Assembly: GCF_002742645.2 (NCBI RefSeq)
Contig: NZ_CP033875.1
Coordinates: 992,001-1,056,000, forward strand
DNA length: 64,000 bases
Reading direction: 5' to 3'
Source of the DNA: Caulobacter sp. FWC26
Lineage (GTDB): Bacteria; Pseudomonadota; Alphaproteobacteria; Caulobacterales; Caulobacteraceae
Below the pieces are notes generated by a model, which saw only the letters and a program-made list of their open reading frames with translations, did not search any database and was not told the origin of the DNA. Both the position numbers and the translations under genes were made by a program. Shown here one piece after another: positions 47,792 through 57,729 of this stretch (positions are counted from its first letter, which is position 1; every line of letters begins with the position of its first letter).

Positions 47792-49276
47792 ATGCGTCAT
47801 AACCGGTCCATGCCTCATTCGCTGCGTTTTCCGTCGCTGATCGCCCTGGCCGCCGCCCTGTCTGCGCCGACCCTGGCCGCCGCTCAGGAGGCGGTGCAGG
47901 TCAAGAGCCTGGCCGCCCCCGACTACTTCTCCAGCGCCTTGGCCGATAGGGGCCTTCCTGGCGACCTGTGGAAGGACACCGCGCCGGACCTCATGCGCGA
48001 GGTGCTGCCCCGCATCGGAGGACCGCGCGGCCTGTCGCCGGCCTTCGCCGATCTGGCGCGGCGGATGCTGTCGACCGGAGCCAACGCGCCGCCCCGGATT
48101 GGCGATGATGTCGAGATGGGCGCGCAACGAGCGTTGGCTCTGATCGCTTTGGGCGAGGCGCGTGGCGTCGATGGTCTGCTGGATCGCACGACCGGCGCGG
48201 CCGGCAGCTCGGCCCTGTCGATGGCCGCAGCCGAGGCGGCGCTGATCACCGGCCAGGACGACAAGGCCTGCGCCGTGCAAGATGCCCTGACGGTGGAGCG
48301 CGGCGGCGCCTACTGGCTGCGCCTGCGCGCTTTCTGCCAGCTGAAGGCCGGACAGGAAGACGCCGCCCAGCTGACCTTTCAGCTGGCCCAGCAGCAGACC
48401 AAGGACGCCGACTACGCCCGCCTGATGGGCGCGGCGCTGGCGGGGAGCGCGCCCGGTGCGGCTTCGCTGAAGAACGGCGTCAACTATGCGCTGTCGCGCC
48501 GCTTGAACCTCGACGTCAACTCGGCCGCTGCGGTCGCCTCCGCTGCGCCTGCCCTGAAACCGCTGACCCGGTCGGGAAGCGGCGATCTCGCCGGCGTTGC
48601 GCCCGGCGCGGACCTGACCGCCGCCGAAGCCTCGGCCTTGGCGTTCCTGCGCCAGGCCAAGACCCTGCCCGCCTTTGTCGACGCGGCGCAGGCCTCGGCC
48701 GGTCCGATCGCGGCGCTCGCCGCCGCCGGCGGACCGCTGCAGGACCCCGTGCTGATGGCCCGCGCGGCCGTCGCGGCGGGTGACCTGGCCAGCGCCCAGA
48801 CGATCCGCGCGCGGCTGGTGCAGGACAGCATTCCCGGCGCCAGCGGTGCGGACCTGGCGATCCTCGACGCCCTGATCACGGCGGCTTCCGGCAAGACCGA
48901 CAACCAGGTGCTCGGCGCCCTCGTGGCGCGCGGGGCAAGCGGCGGCGCCCGCTCCCCGGCCCAGGCCGCCGCCCTGCTGCTGGCCAGCCTGGGCGGAACC
49001 CTGGACGCCGACGCGCGCGGTCAGGTCTACAATTTCGACGCGGGCAAGTCGGCGGCCCAGCCGGCCCGCCTGCAACTGCTGGACGACGCCGGCGCGGCCA
49101 AGCGGGCGGGCGAGGCGGGGCTCCTGGCGCTGTCGATCGCCGCGGACGCCGGCGTCGCCGGACCCGCGCCGGTCGACCGCGCGCGCATCGCCCGGGCCCT
49201 GCATCAGGCCGGCCTCGACGCTGACGCCCGCGCCATCGTCGTCGAGGGGCTGCTGGGCCTGGCCTACGCCAAATGA
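47792..49276 (+). CDS. Exported Ala-rich repeat-helix protein of unknown function
   Basis: A 494-residue protein with a signal peptide (to about TLAAAQ-EA). The remainder is Ala/Leu/Gly-rich and helical, with TPR-like or alpha-solenoid spacing (for example DDKACAVQDALTVERGGAYWLRLRAFCQLKAGQEDAAQLTFQ). No family is recognised; similar alphaproteobacterial proteins have carried an uninformative 'antifreeze glycopeptide' label. ATG 47792 is preferred over 47810 because GAGAG lies upstream. The stop overlaps the xerD start (ATGA), so the two are translationally coupled. A long upstream frame is an aroK/aroB shadow. Confidence 0.8.
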   Translation: MRHNRSMPHSLRFPSLIALAAALSAPTLAAAQEAVQVKSLAAPDYFSSALADRGLPGDLWKDTAPDLMREVLPRIGGPRGLSPAFADLARRMLSTGANAPPRIGDDVEMGAQRALALIALGEARGVDGLLDRTTGAAGSSALSMAAAEAALITGQDDKACAVQDALTVERGGAYWLRLRAFCQLKAGQEDAAQLTFQLAQQQTKDADYARLMGAALAGSAPGAASLKNGVNYALSRRLNLDVNSAAAVASAAPALKPLTRSGSGDLAGVAPGADLTAAEASALAFLRQAKTLPAFVDAAQASAGPIAALAAAGGPLQDPVLMARAAVAAGDLASAQTIRARLVQDSIPGASGADLAILDALITAASGKTDNQVLGALVARGASGGARSPAQAAALLLASLGGTLDADARGQVYNFDAGKSAAQPARLQLLDDAGAAKRAGEAGLLALSIAADAGVAGPAPVDRARIARALHQAGLDADARAIVVEGLLGLAYAK

Positions 49277-50190
49277 GCCAGGGCGAGGCCTGGGTTGACG
49301 CTTTCCTTGAGATGATGGCGGTCGAGCGCGCGGCCGCGCGCAACACCCTGACCGCCTATGGCAAGGATCTGGAGGATGCGCGCGGTTTTCTCGGCCGCTC
49401 GGGCCACGACCTGCACGACGCCGACGCCGAGACCATCGAGGCCTATTTCCAGGACCTTGGCGCGCGGGGCCTGTCGCCGGCCACCGCCGCCCGCCGTCGT
49501 TCCGCCGTGCGCCAGTTCTACCGCTTCGTGCTGGGCGAGGGCTGGCGCGCCGACGATCCGTCGCGCCGCGTGGCCGCGCCCAAGGCCGGCCGCCCCCTGC
49601 CCAAGGTGCTGGAGCGCGAGGAGATCGAGCGGCTGCTCGCCGCCGCTGCGGCCAAGGACAGCGCCCAGGGGCTGCGGCTGGCCTGTATGATCGAGCTGAT
49701 CTACGCCTCGGGTTTGCGGATCTCGGAGCTCCTGGCCCTGCCGCTCTTGGCCCTGGCGCGCGACCCCGCCTACCTGATCGTCAAGGGCAAGGGCGGTAAG
49801 GAGCGGCTGGCGCCCCTGAACGACGCGGCCCGCGCGGCGGTGAAGGCCTATCTGGAAGCCCGACCGGCCTTCCTGTCCAAGGGGCAAAAGGACAGTCCGT
49901 GGCTGTTCCCCTCGCGCGGCGCGACGGGGCGCCTGACCGCGCGCCGCGTGGGCCAATTGCTGGAAGACGCGGCCATCGCCGCCGGCATCGACCGCCAGAA
50001 GGTCAGCCCCCACGTGCTGCGGCACGCCTTCGCCACGCATTTGCTGGAAGGCGGGGCGGACCTTCGGGTGATCCAGACCCTCTTGGGCCACGCCGACATC
50101 GCGACCACGCAGATCTACACGCACGTCGCGGGCGAGCATCTGGCGCATATCGTCCAAACCAAGCACCCCTTGGGGCGGAATAAGGGGTAA
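49273..50190 (+). CDS. xerD: Site-specific tyrosine recombinase XerD
   Basis: Resolves chromosome dimers at dif with XerC under FtsK control. The product is 305 residues. Catalytic residues are Arg149 (YASGLRISE), Lys173, His247 and Arg250 (HVLRHAFATH), His273 (LLGHADI) and nucleophile Tyr282 (TTQIYTHV). N-terminal SAM-like core-binding domain is at residues 1-95. Its position beside aroK-aroB and near accA is standard in Alphaproteobacteria and argues for the housekeeping enzyme, not a phage integrase. Confidence 0.95.
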   Translation: MSQGEAWVDAFLEMMAVERAAARNTLTAYGKDLEDARGFLGRSGHDLHDADAETIEAYFQDLGARGLSPATAARRRSAVRQFYRFVLGEGWRADDPSRRVAAPKAGRPLPKVLEREEIERLLAAAAAKDSAQGLRLACMIELIYASGLRISELLALPLLALARDPAYLIVKGKGGKERLAPLNDAARAAVKAYLEARPAFLSKGQKDSPWLFPSRGATGRLTARRVGQLLEDAAIAAGIDRQKVSPHVLRHAFATHLLEGGADLRVIQTLLGHADIATTQIYTHVAGEHLAHIVQTKHPLGRNKG

Positions 50191-50288
50191 AGCGCCAGCA
50201 TTGACGCGCCGCGCGCCCATCGCCTAGGAAAGCCCCCACCAAATCTACGGGTTTGCCCTGCGGCCGCCCGAACCTCGAAAGGTCGGCC

Positions 50289-50510
50289 ATGTCCGAAGAA
50301 ACCCGCGACTCCAACGGAACCCTGCTGGCCGACGGCGACACCGTCACCCTGATCAAGGACCTCAAGGTCAAGGGCTCGGGCGGGGTGACGCTGAAGCGTG
50401 GCACGGTGGTCAAGAAGATCCGTCTGACCGGCGACCCCGACGAGATTGAAGCCAATGTCGACAAGGTTCGGGGTCTGGTTCTGCGAACCGAGTTCGTCAA
50501 GAAGGCCTAA
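50289..50510 (+). CDS. PhnA/YjdM-type domain protein
   Basis: A 73-residue protein: DSNGTLLADGDTVTLIKDLKVKGSGGVTLKRGTVVKKIRLTGDPDEIEANVDKVRGLVLRTEFVKK is the PhnA C-terminal domain. The N-terminal zinc ribbon of full-length YjdM is absent. It was linked by name to alkylphosphonate use, but biochemical role is unclear. The start ATG 50289 is chosen because the family begins close to this point. Confidence 0.88.
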   Translation: MSEETRDSNGTLLADGDTVTLIKDLKVKGSGGVTLKRGTVVKKIRLTGDPDEIEANVDKVRGLVLRTEFVKKA

Positions 50511-50560
50511 CTTAACCTTGGCCTGCTAGGTCTGGCCTCCAGACAGGCGGAGAACCGCCG

Positions 50561-51301
50561 ATGGGGGCTGGAAGGCCGATGGTGATGGTGACCGGGCAGG
50601 CGGGCGCGTTGGCGCTGATCGCTTACGCCAAGAACGCAAAGGCTGGGCCGTCGAGCGCGCCGTCCAAGGCGGTTGCGACGGCCGCGACGCCGGCCCCGAA
50701 CTCGCCGGAGGCCAAGAAGGCGGCCGAGGCCGCCGAGGCGATGGCCAAGCTCAAGAAAGACATGCGGCTGGGCAAGAAAAACGCCATCGGCGACGCCAAG
50801 GGCCGCGCCAAGGCCAAGCTGCAGCAGGTGATGGAACGCCTGAAGCTGCTGAAGAAGATCTACGCCAATGACCCCAAGGCCATGGCCAAGGCTCTGGCCG
50901 CTGCGGCCAAGGAATTGAAGGCGGCCGTCAAGGACTATGGCAAGGCCGCCAAGGAAGCCGGCGAGCTCTACGCTCAGGACTTCGCCAGCCTGCCCGACGC
51001 GGCGACCGACCCCGAAAGCTCAGCCGCCCAGCGCAAGCAGCTCGAGGATGAGGCCAAGATGGAGGCCTCGGGCGACATGGACTTCCTCAAGGAGGTCCGC
51101 AGCACGAGCAACGCGCTGAAGGACGAGCTTCAGACCGCCAAGACCAAGGGCATCCTGACCCAGCCGGGCAAGTTCGAGCGCTCCGATGAGGTCAAGGAAG
51201 CCGAGGACGGTCTCAAAGAGCTCGACGAGATGACAGAGGACCTGGATCAGCAGATCCGCCGCGACATGCCGCCCGGCAGCCTGATGAAGCTGGCCGCTTA
51301 A
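50561..51301 (+). CDS. Ala/Lys-rich helical hypothetical protein
   Basis: A 246-residue protein without a clear signal peptide. Residues 50-240 are highly charged and helical with Lys/Ala/Glu repeats (AKKAAEAAEAMAKLKKDM, MAKALAAAAKELKAAVKDYGKAA), suggesting a long coiled coil. GGAG lies 12 bases before the ATG; ATG 50579 is a second option. No family recognised. Confidence 0.7.
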   Translation: MGAGRPMVMVTGQAGALALIAYAKNAKAGPSSAPSKAVATAATPAPNSPEAKKAAEAAEAMAKLKKDMRLGKKNAIGDAKGRAKAKLQQVMERLKLLKKIYANDPKAMAKALAAAAKELKAAVKDYGKAAKEAGELYAQDFASLPDAATDPESSAAQRKQLEDEAKMEASGDMDFLKEVRSTSNALKDELQTAKTKGILTQPGKFERSDEVKEAEDGLKELDEMTEDLDQQIRRDMPPGSLMKLAA

Positions 51302-51328
51302 GGCCACGCTTCAACGACTGGGCGCTCG

Positions 51329-51814
51329 CTATTGACCGTCAAACGCTAAGCGCAGGGCGCCGATGTCGAGCTTGACCATGTTCATCATCGCCTCGAAGGC
51401 GCGCTTGGCCTTGGCGGCGTCGGGGTCGCGGATCATCTCGATCAGCGCCTTGGGCGTGACCTGCCAGGACAGGCCGAAGCGGTCCTTGAGCCAGCCGCAG
51501 GCGCTGGGCGCGCCGCCGCCGTTCAGGAAGGCGTCCCAGTAATAGTCGACTTCGGCCTGGTCTTCGCAGTCGATGACCAGGGAGATGGCCTCGTTGAACT
51601 GGAACGCCGGACCGCCGTTCAGGCCCAGGAACGGCTTGCCGTCCAGCTCGAAGGCGACGGTCAGCACATCGCCGATCTTGGCGCCGTCGCCAGGCGTGTC
51701 GACGAGCGATCGCTGGACATCGGTGATCCGCGCGTTGGGAAAGACCGAGACATAGAACTCGGCGGCCTCCAGGGCCTTTCCATCGAACCAGAGGCAGGTG
51801 GTGATCTGCGGCAT
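51329..51814 (-). CDS. VOC superfamily protein (PhnB-like)
   Basis: A 161-residue protein: MPQITTCLWFDGKALEAAEFYVSVFPNARIT, then FNEAISLVIDCEDQAEVDYYWDAFLNGGGAPSACGWLKDRFGLSWQVTP. This is the PhnB-like branch of the vicinal-oxygen-chelate fold, often mislabelled as a ubiquinone methyltransferase. Function unknown. It is convergent with the 50561 gene across 27 bases. Confidence 0.9.
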   Translation of the reverse strand: MPQITTCLWFDGKALEAAEFYVSVFPNARITDVQRSLVDTPGDGAKIGDVLTVAFELDGKPFLGLNGGPAFQFNEAISLVIDCEDQAEVDYYWDAFLNGGGAPSACGWLKDRFGLSWQVTPKALIEMIRDPDAAKAKRAFEAMMNMVKLDIGALRLAFDGQ

Positions 51815-51956
51815 GGGGCGTCCTCCATCGTGACCCTAGGACGGACGAGGATCGGCCGTCCCGACAAGCGCGGAAATAATTTCGCGGCCGGTCTTCTGGC
51901 GCGGCGCGGGGTGGCCCATCTTCTCAGTCTCGGACGCCGCCTCGTCGTCGGCGTGA

Positions 51957-52976
<1,020 letters not shown>

Positions 52977-53102
52977 GGGGGGCGGGTTCTTCTCCTCCCT
53001 TGACGGGGAGGAGAGGGCGTTACGCTCATCCCCCCCTCGCCGCCTGTGGCCGACCAAGCGCGCCCTTGATCCGTCGCGCCACCTGCCCTCACACTCGTAA
53101 CC

Positions 53103-54122
53103 ATGACCGAAAGCCCGCTCCGCACCCTCGATTCCTTCGAGTTGCTCAAACTGGGCAAGGCGTCGGTGACGGTGGGCAGTCTGGCGGCGGGGCTGCTGAT
53201 CGTGGCGGCGGCGCTGTTCGCCGCGCGGCTGACCTCGGCGGGGCTACGGCGCCTCCGCGAGCGAGCAGGCGGCAACGCCGCATCGCTTTATGTGGTGGAG
53301 AAGGTCGCCAGCTACAGCCTCGTCGTCATCGGCGTCCTGGCCGGCCTGTCGACCATGGGGGTCAACCTGACCTCGCTGACGGTCTTCGCCGGCGCGCTGG
53401 GCGTCGGGGTGGGCCTGGGCCTGCAGGGGATCATCAAGGACTTCGCCTCGGGCGTCAGTCTTGTGTTCGAGCGGCTGGTGGCGGTGGGCGACTTTGTCGA
53501 ACTGCCCAATGGCGGGCGGGGCGTAGTGCACGAGATCGGGCCGCGCGCCACGCGCATCCGCACCAATGACAGCACCGACATCATCGTGCCCAACTCGGTG
53601 CTGGTGAACGATCAGGTGATCAACTGGACCCTGCGCGGCACCAACCGACGCCTGCGTGTGCCGTTCGTCACCGCCTTCGGGACCGACAAGGAGAAGGTGC
53701 GCGAGGCGGTGCTGAAGGCCGCCAAGGCTGCGCCCTTCACCTCGCCTGACGACGCCACCCGCCGCGCCCAGGTCTGGCTGGTCGGCTATGGCGAGAGTTC
53801 ACTGAAGTTCGAGCTGGTAGTCTGGCCCACGCTCGAGGCCGTAAGGCGTCCGGCGGCGATCTTCGCGGCCTATACCTGGCTGATCGACGACGCCCTGCGC
53901 GAGGCCGGCATCGAGATCCCGTACCCGCAGCGCGACATTAGGCTTCGCGGCCTGTTCGGCGAGGAGGGGGAGGAGGCCATGGCCAGTCTGCGTCTGGAGC
54001 CGGCCGCCCGCCGCCGCAAAGCGTCCAAGGCCGCCCGCATCGGGTCCAGCAACGACGCCGCCGCCGACTTGGAACGCGAGGATCCGGAAGAAGCGCCCAT
54101 GACCCCGACTGAACGACGATAA
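53103..54122 (+). CDS. MscS family mechanosensitive channel
   Basis: A 339-residue inner-membrane channel. Helices lie near residues 22-40, 63-80 and 85-110. The pore-lining TM3 and beta-domain read TVFAGALGVGVGLGLQGIIKDFASGVSLVFERLVAVGDFVEL, with the GRGVVHEIGPRATRIRTNDSTDIIVPNSVLVNDQVINWT segment typical of MscS. Releases solutes upon hypo-osmotic shock. A 50-residue Ala/Arg-rich tail (residues 290-339) is an extension of unknown role. Confidence 0.93.
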   Translation: MTESPLRTLDSFELLKLGKASVTVGSLAAGLLIVAAALFAARLTSAGLRRLRERAGGNAASLYVVEKVASYSLVVIGVLAGLSTMGVNLTSLTVFAGALGVGVGLGLQGIIKDFASGVSLVFERLVAVGDFVELPNGGRGVVHEIGPRATRIRTNDSTDIIVPNSVLVNDQVINWTLRGTNRRLRVPFVTAFGTDKEKVREAVLKAAKAAPFTSPDDATRRAQVWLVGYGESSLKFELVVWPTLEAVRRPAAIFAAYTWLIDDALREAGIEIPYPQRDIRLRGLFGEEGEEAMASLRLEPAARRRKASKAARIGSSNDAAADLEREDPEEAPMTPTERR

Positions 54123-54209
54123 GCTTGACGCGCTTTTTGCGCCGCCGCATGGTTCTCGCAATTGCGAAATGATCCCCTCGCGAAGGGGACGTAGCGGGGA
54201 GTGACCGGC

Positions 54210-55259
54210 ATGAAGACGCCGCGCGGCTTTTTCAAACCCTTGGCCATCGGCGCGCCGACGCCCTATCGCGAGCTGCCCGCCCGCGTGGAGCGGATGATCC
54301 ACTTCGTGCCGCCGCACCTGGAGAAGGTGCGCGCCAAGCTCCCCGAGATCGCCCCGACCGTCGACGTCATCCTGGCCAATCTCGAAGACGCCATCCCCGC
54401 CGACGCCAAGGGCGCAGCCCTGGCGGGTCTGGTGGCCATGTCGCGCGAGGTGGACTTCAAGGCCCTGGGCGTCGGCTTCTGGACGCGGATCAACTGCCTG
54501 AACTCGCCCTGGCACCTGGATGAGATCGCCACCATCGTCGAGAAGGCCGGCGACAAGATCGACGTGATCATGGTGCCCAAGGTCGAGGGGCCGTGGGACA
54601 TCTTCTACATGGACCAGCTCCTGGCCTCGCTGGAGGCCAAACACGGCGTCACCCGGCCGATCCTGCTGCACGCGATCCTGGAGACCGCCGAGGGCGTGAT
54701 GAACGTCGAGGCTATCGCCGCGGCCAGCCCGCGCATGCAGGGGATTTCTCTCGGCCCGGCGGATCTGGCCGCCAGCCGCGCCATGAAGACCACCCGCGTG
54801 GGCGGGGGGCATCCGGGCTATCGCGTGATCGAGGATCCGCATGCGGACGGTTCGGCGCGTGTCTCGGTCCAGCAGGACCTCTGGCACTACACGTTCGCCA
54901 AGATGGTCGACGCCTGCGCGGCCCACGGCATCAAGCCGTTCTACGGCCCGTTCGGGGCGATTGACGATCCGGTGGCCTGCGAACAGCAGTTCCGCAACGC
55001 CTTCCTGATGGGCTGCGCCGGCGCCTGGAGCCTGCACCCCAGCCAGATCGAGATCGCCAAGAAGGTCTTCAGCCCCGACCCGGCCGAGGTCGCCTTCGCC
55101 AAGAAGATCCTCGAAGCCATGCCCGACGGCACGGGCGTGGCGATGATCGACGGCAAGATGCAGGACGACGCGACCTGGAAGCAGGCCAAGGTCATGGTGG
55201 ATTGCGCCAAGCAGATCGCGGCCAAGGACGCGGAGTATGCGGGGTTGTACGGGTTTTAG
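54210..55259 (+). CDS. HpcH/HpaI aldolase (CitE / malyl-CoA lyase-like)
   Basis: A 349-residue lyase of the CitE superfamily. [31 protein letters not shown] carries the metal-binding Glu/Asp, and [38 protein letters not shown] the second site. It probably cleaves or makes a beta-hydroxyacyl-CoA such as malyl- or beta-methylmalyl-CoA, or citramalyl-CoA. GGGGAG lies nine bases before ATG 54210; GTG 54201 is too close to that site. No partner pathway genes are adjacent. Confidence 0.9.
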   Translation: MKTPRGFFKPLAIGAPTPYRELPARVERMIHFVPPHLEKVRAKLPEIAPTVDVILANLEDAIPADAKGAALAGLVAMSREVDFKALGVGFWTRINCLNSPWHLDEIATIVEKAGDKIDVIMVPKVEGPWDIFYMDQLLASLEAKHGVTRPILLHAILETAEGVMNVEAIAAASPRMQGISLGPADLAASRAMKTTRVGGGHPGYRVIEDPHADGSARVSVQQDLWHYTFAKMVDACAAHGIKPFYGPFGAIDDPVACEQQFRNAFLMGCAGAWSLHPSQIEIAKKVFSPDPAEVAFAKKILEAMPDGTGVAMIDGKMQDDATWKQAKVMVDCAKQIAAKDAEYAGLYGF

Positions 55260-55269
55260 ATCCGTACTC

Positions 55270-55380
55270 GCCCCCTCCGCGCCTGCGGCGCTCCTCCCCC
55301 AGAGGGGGAAGAAGGTCCGTGCTCCTTCTGCCCCCTTTGGGGGGCGGACGACCACGCGCAGCGTGGTCAGGTGGGGGCGT
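55270..55380. repeat. GC-rich intergenic repeat, two modules
   Basis: Two consecutive units: CGCCCCCTCCGCGCCTGCGG followed by CTCCTCCCCCAG-AGGGGGAAG, and CTGCCCCCTTTGGGGGGCGG with GACCACGCGCAGCGTGGTC. They belong to the CCTCCCCC/GGGGGAGG family seen at 11951 and 21258. They fill the gap between the convergent lyase and OsmC genes. Confidence 0.7.
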
Positions 55381-55400
55381 GCTGAGCTCCAGAATTCACG

Positions 55401-55826
55401 CTAGTTCCCCGCCACCGTCGTCACGACCTTCGCCCCCGCCGTCAGCAGCTTGTGGATCGGGCACTTTTCGGCGATCTGGAACAGGCGCTCGCGCTGTTCG
55501 TCGGTGAGGTCGCCCTCCAGGGTGATGATCCGCTCGAAGCGCTCGTGCGGCGTGGCGTCCTTGTCGAAGGACGAGAACACCTCGACGTGCAGGCCGCTGA
55601 TGTCCCAGCCCTTCTGGTTGGCGTAGAGGCGCAGGGTCATGGTGGTGCAGGCCGCCAGCCCTGCGGCGACCAGCTCATGCGGATCGGGGCCCAAATCGAG
55701 GCCGCCCTGCGCGGCGGACAGATCGGCGACGATCGTCGCCGGGCCCGCCGTGACGAAGGTCTGCAGGCCGCCATGGCCGCTGTCGGTGGCGGTCGCAAAG
55801 GGGCGGGTCGGGGTGGTCTCGGTCAT
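55401..55826 (-). CDS. OsmC/Ohr family protein
   Basis: A 141-residue peroxiredoxin-like protein. The two redox cysteines appear in LAACTTMTLRLYANQKGW and in AEKCPIHKLLTAG. The family reduces organic hydroperoxides, with cytosolic dimers. ATG 55826 is chosen; the frame opens further to 55880 but would overlap the P450 gene's end. OsmC (rather than Ohr) type is suggested by the spacing of the second Cys with PIHK. Confidence 0.92.
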   Translation of the reverse strand: MTETTPTRPFATATDSGHGGLQTFVTAGPATIVADLSAAQGGLDLGPDPHELVAAGLAACTTMTLRLYANQKGWDISGLHVEVFSSFDKDATPHERFERIITLEGDLTDEQRERLFQIAEKCPIHKLLTAGAKVVTTVAGN

Positions 55827-55876
55827 CGGGGCTTCCTTGGATGGACGGCCGAAGCTGGCGCTTCGGCGTCCGCCGT

Positions 55877-57265
55877 TCAAGGCCGCGCTTGCGAGATCGG
55901 CGTCAGGGTGAAGTCCGGCGCATGATCGGGCCCCAGCGTGATCGAGGCGACCGGGATCACCGGTCGCTGGCTTTTCACGCCGATCTCGAACCAGGCGAGC
56001 AGCGAGGCCAGGATGATCTGGGCCTCAGCAAGGGCGAAGCCGGCCCCGATACAGACGCGCGGACCCGCCCCGAACGGCAGGAAGGCTTCAATGCCCCACG
56101 GGTGCGGCTGGTCGAGGAAACGCTCGGGGCGGAACGCTGTTGGCGCATCCCACAGCTTGCGGTGTCGATGGATCACCCAGGGACTGATCGTGATCGTGCA
56201 GCCGGGAACGACCGGGCAGCCCAGCACCTCGTCCGCCTCAAACGCCTGGCGCGCGATCATCGGCGCTGACGGATATAGCCGCAGCGTCTCAAACAGCACC
56301 GAGCGCAGCAGCGGCCAGTGCTTCAGGTCGTCCAGGTTGGCGACCCGTTCGACCGGAAAGTCCAACACCTCGGCGCGGACGCGGCCTTGAGTGTCTGGGT
56401 CCAGCGCCAGCAGATACGCCGCCCAGAACAGCAGGCGTGAGGTCGTCTCAAAGCCAGCGGCCAGCATCGAGCTGCTCTGGTCGCGGATTTCCTGGTCTGG
56501 CAGGGGCGCGCCGTCCTCGGTGCGCGCGGCGAGCAGGCGGTCCAGCAGGTCGCGGACCTCGGCGTGCGGCTTGGCCCGCCGCTCGGCGATCAGGGCGTCG
56601 ACCGCCGTGAACCAGCGCTTGCCGATCCGCCGCCGCTCGCCGTCCATGAACAGCAGGTCGTCGGCGCCCTTGGCCACGAAGTCCATCAGGTTGAAGTGCG
56701 CCGGCCCCTCCATGTAGCGGCGGGCGAGGTCGGCCAGCAGGGCGCCTTCGGCGTCCGCGCGGCGCGAGAATAGCGCCCGCAAGACGGCGTCCAGGGTGGC
56801 GCGGTGGAAGGCCTGGGCCAGGTTGGCGCGATTCTGGCCTTGCAGCGTTTCGGTCAGCCCGGCGCCGGCGGCGATAAAGTGGGGCAGCAGGCCGCCCGTC
56901 GCGGCGGGCGTGAAGACCGGGGCCAGGCTCTTGCGCTGCCTCCGCCAGATCTCGCCTTCAGACATCAAGACGCCCTCGCCGACCAGCGGCTTGAGCGAAC
57001 GCGCCGCCTTCACGGGTCTCCGGTACTTCGGTGAGGTCAGGACGTGGCGGACGGCCGTGGGGTTGTTCACGAACAGGCCGTGCTGGCCCATGAACATGTA
57101 GGGCGTGACCAGGCTTTCGAAGTCTTCTTCGCAATAGGCCCCGATCAGGCTGCGGCCCATCTCCAGGGCGATGCGCAACTCACCCACGAACGAGCCGCCG
57201 AGCGGGCGGGGGTGAACCTTGGGGGCTGGAGGGATCAACGGCGCGGAGCGGACGATGGCGTCCAT
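55877..57265 (-). CDS. Cytochrome P450
   Basis: A 462-residue soluble monooxygenase. Haem ligand Cys405 is in FGAGPRVCIG, the I-helix oxygen-binding segment is AAGFETTS, and the ExxR is in ETLRLYPSAP. The PERF-type motif is FRPERFLDQ. It resembles the bacterial CYP102/CYP4-like ('unspecific') clade rather than CYP101. GGAAGG precedes ATG. No ferredoxin or reductase gene is adjacent, so redox partners are elsewhere. Substrate unknown. Confidence 0.94.
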   Translation of the reverse strand: MDAIVRSAPLIPPAPKVHPRPLGGSFVGELRIALEMGRSLIGAYCEEDFESLVTPYMFMGQHGLFVNNPTAVRHVLTSPKYRRPVKAARSLKPLVGEGVLMSEGEIWRRQRKSLAPVFTPAATGGLLPHFIAAGAGLTETLQGQNRANLAQAFHRATLDAVLRALFSRRADAEGALLADLARRYMEGPAHFNLMDFVAKGADDLLFMDGERRRIGKRWFTAVDALIAERRAKPHAEVRDLLDRLLAARTEDGAPLPDQEIRDQSSSMLAAGFETTSRLLFWAAYLLALDPDTQGRVRAEVLDFPVERVANLDDLKHWPLLRSVLFETLRLYPSAPMIARQAFEADEVLGCPVVPGCTITISPWVIHRHRKLWDAPTAFRPERFLDQPHPWGIEAFLPFGAGPRVCIGAGFALAEAQIILASLLAWFEIGVKSQRPVIPVASITLGPDHAPDFTLTPISQARP

Positions 57266-57345
57266 GGTGCGGCCTTCCGGATTTCAGGATCCCGCAGCGG
57301 GCTCCATCCGGATCGGCACCTTAGGCGCGTTCAGGTTGCGATGCA

Positions 57346-57369
57346 ATAATTCATCGCGTGTTGAATTAT
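57346..57369. promoter_or_regulatory. AT-rich inverted repeat upstream of the P450 gene
   Basis: ATAATTCA and TGAATTAT arms (57346-57353 and 57362-57369) flank TCGCGTGT. The AT richness stands out. It overlaps the stop codon of the small gene at 57366 and lies 80 bases upstream of the P450 start, so it could be an operator or a terminator. Confidence 0.45.
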
Positions 57370-57566
57370 GCGGCTGCGGCCTGCGGGGCGAAAACGTCGA
57401 ACGCCCTCTGGGCGCCGCGCCAGACCTCCACGAAGTCACAGCGATGGTGCATGTCCAGAAGCTCAAGAGCGCGCAAGCGCGCGGCTTGATCGTCGGCGCA
57501 GGGCGTGACGTCGAAACGGGGGACCGAGCCGTCGGACTCGACACAGAAGAAGGTAAACACCTGCAT
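57366..57566 (-). CDS. Small conserved-looking hypothetical protein
   Basis: A 66-residue protein, MQVFTFFCVESDGSVPRFDV followed by a helix and LDMHHRCDFVEVWRGAQRAFDV. It resembles a family of very small Caulobacter-group proteins I recall (F/Y-rich strand, then a helix, then ...VEVWRG). Function unknown. It is divergent from accA and shares the GANTC-rich intergenic region with it; the P450 lies downstream on the same strand. Confidence 0.7.
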   Translation of the reverse strand: MQVFTFFCVESDGSVPRFDVTPCADDQAARLRALELLDMHHRCDFVEVWRGAQRAFDVFAPQAAAA

Positions 57567-57664
57567 GGGAACTGTGCGCTCTCATCAGGCGGGGCCGCGC
57601 ACGTTCGATGGCGGGGGCCGCAGGGCGCAGGTCGGCTTCCGCAACCTGCTACAAAACAACATAG

Positions 57665-57713
57665 GACTCTATGTCGCGATTCACCAGACTAGGAGAGTCT
57701 TGAATCGAGACTC
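57665..57713. promoter_or_regulatory. Cluster of five GANTC (CcrM) sites
   Basis: GACTC 57665-57669, GATTC 57678-57682, GAGTC 57695-57699, GAATC 57702-57706 and GACTC 57709-57713: all four N variants within 49 bases. GAGTCT and AGACTC (57695-57700, 57708-57713) also form an inverted repeat about the central GAATC. CcrM methylates GANTC and GcrA binds methylated sites in Caulobacter. Confidence 0.85.
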
Positions 57714-57729
57714 ACCTGGGGATCAATCC

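Noticed and set aside
49273..50190. Phage or island integrase
   Set aside because: XerD-specific spacing and housekeeping synteny with aroK, aroB and accA; no att-like repeats, no tRNA, no phage genes nearby.
52977..53102. Hairpin TCTCCTCCC...GGGAGGAGA as a riboswitch before mscS
   Set aside because: It is a single short stem of the intergenic repeat style, more likely a terminator of the aldo/keto reductase gene; no conserved aptamer features seen.
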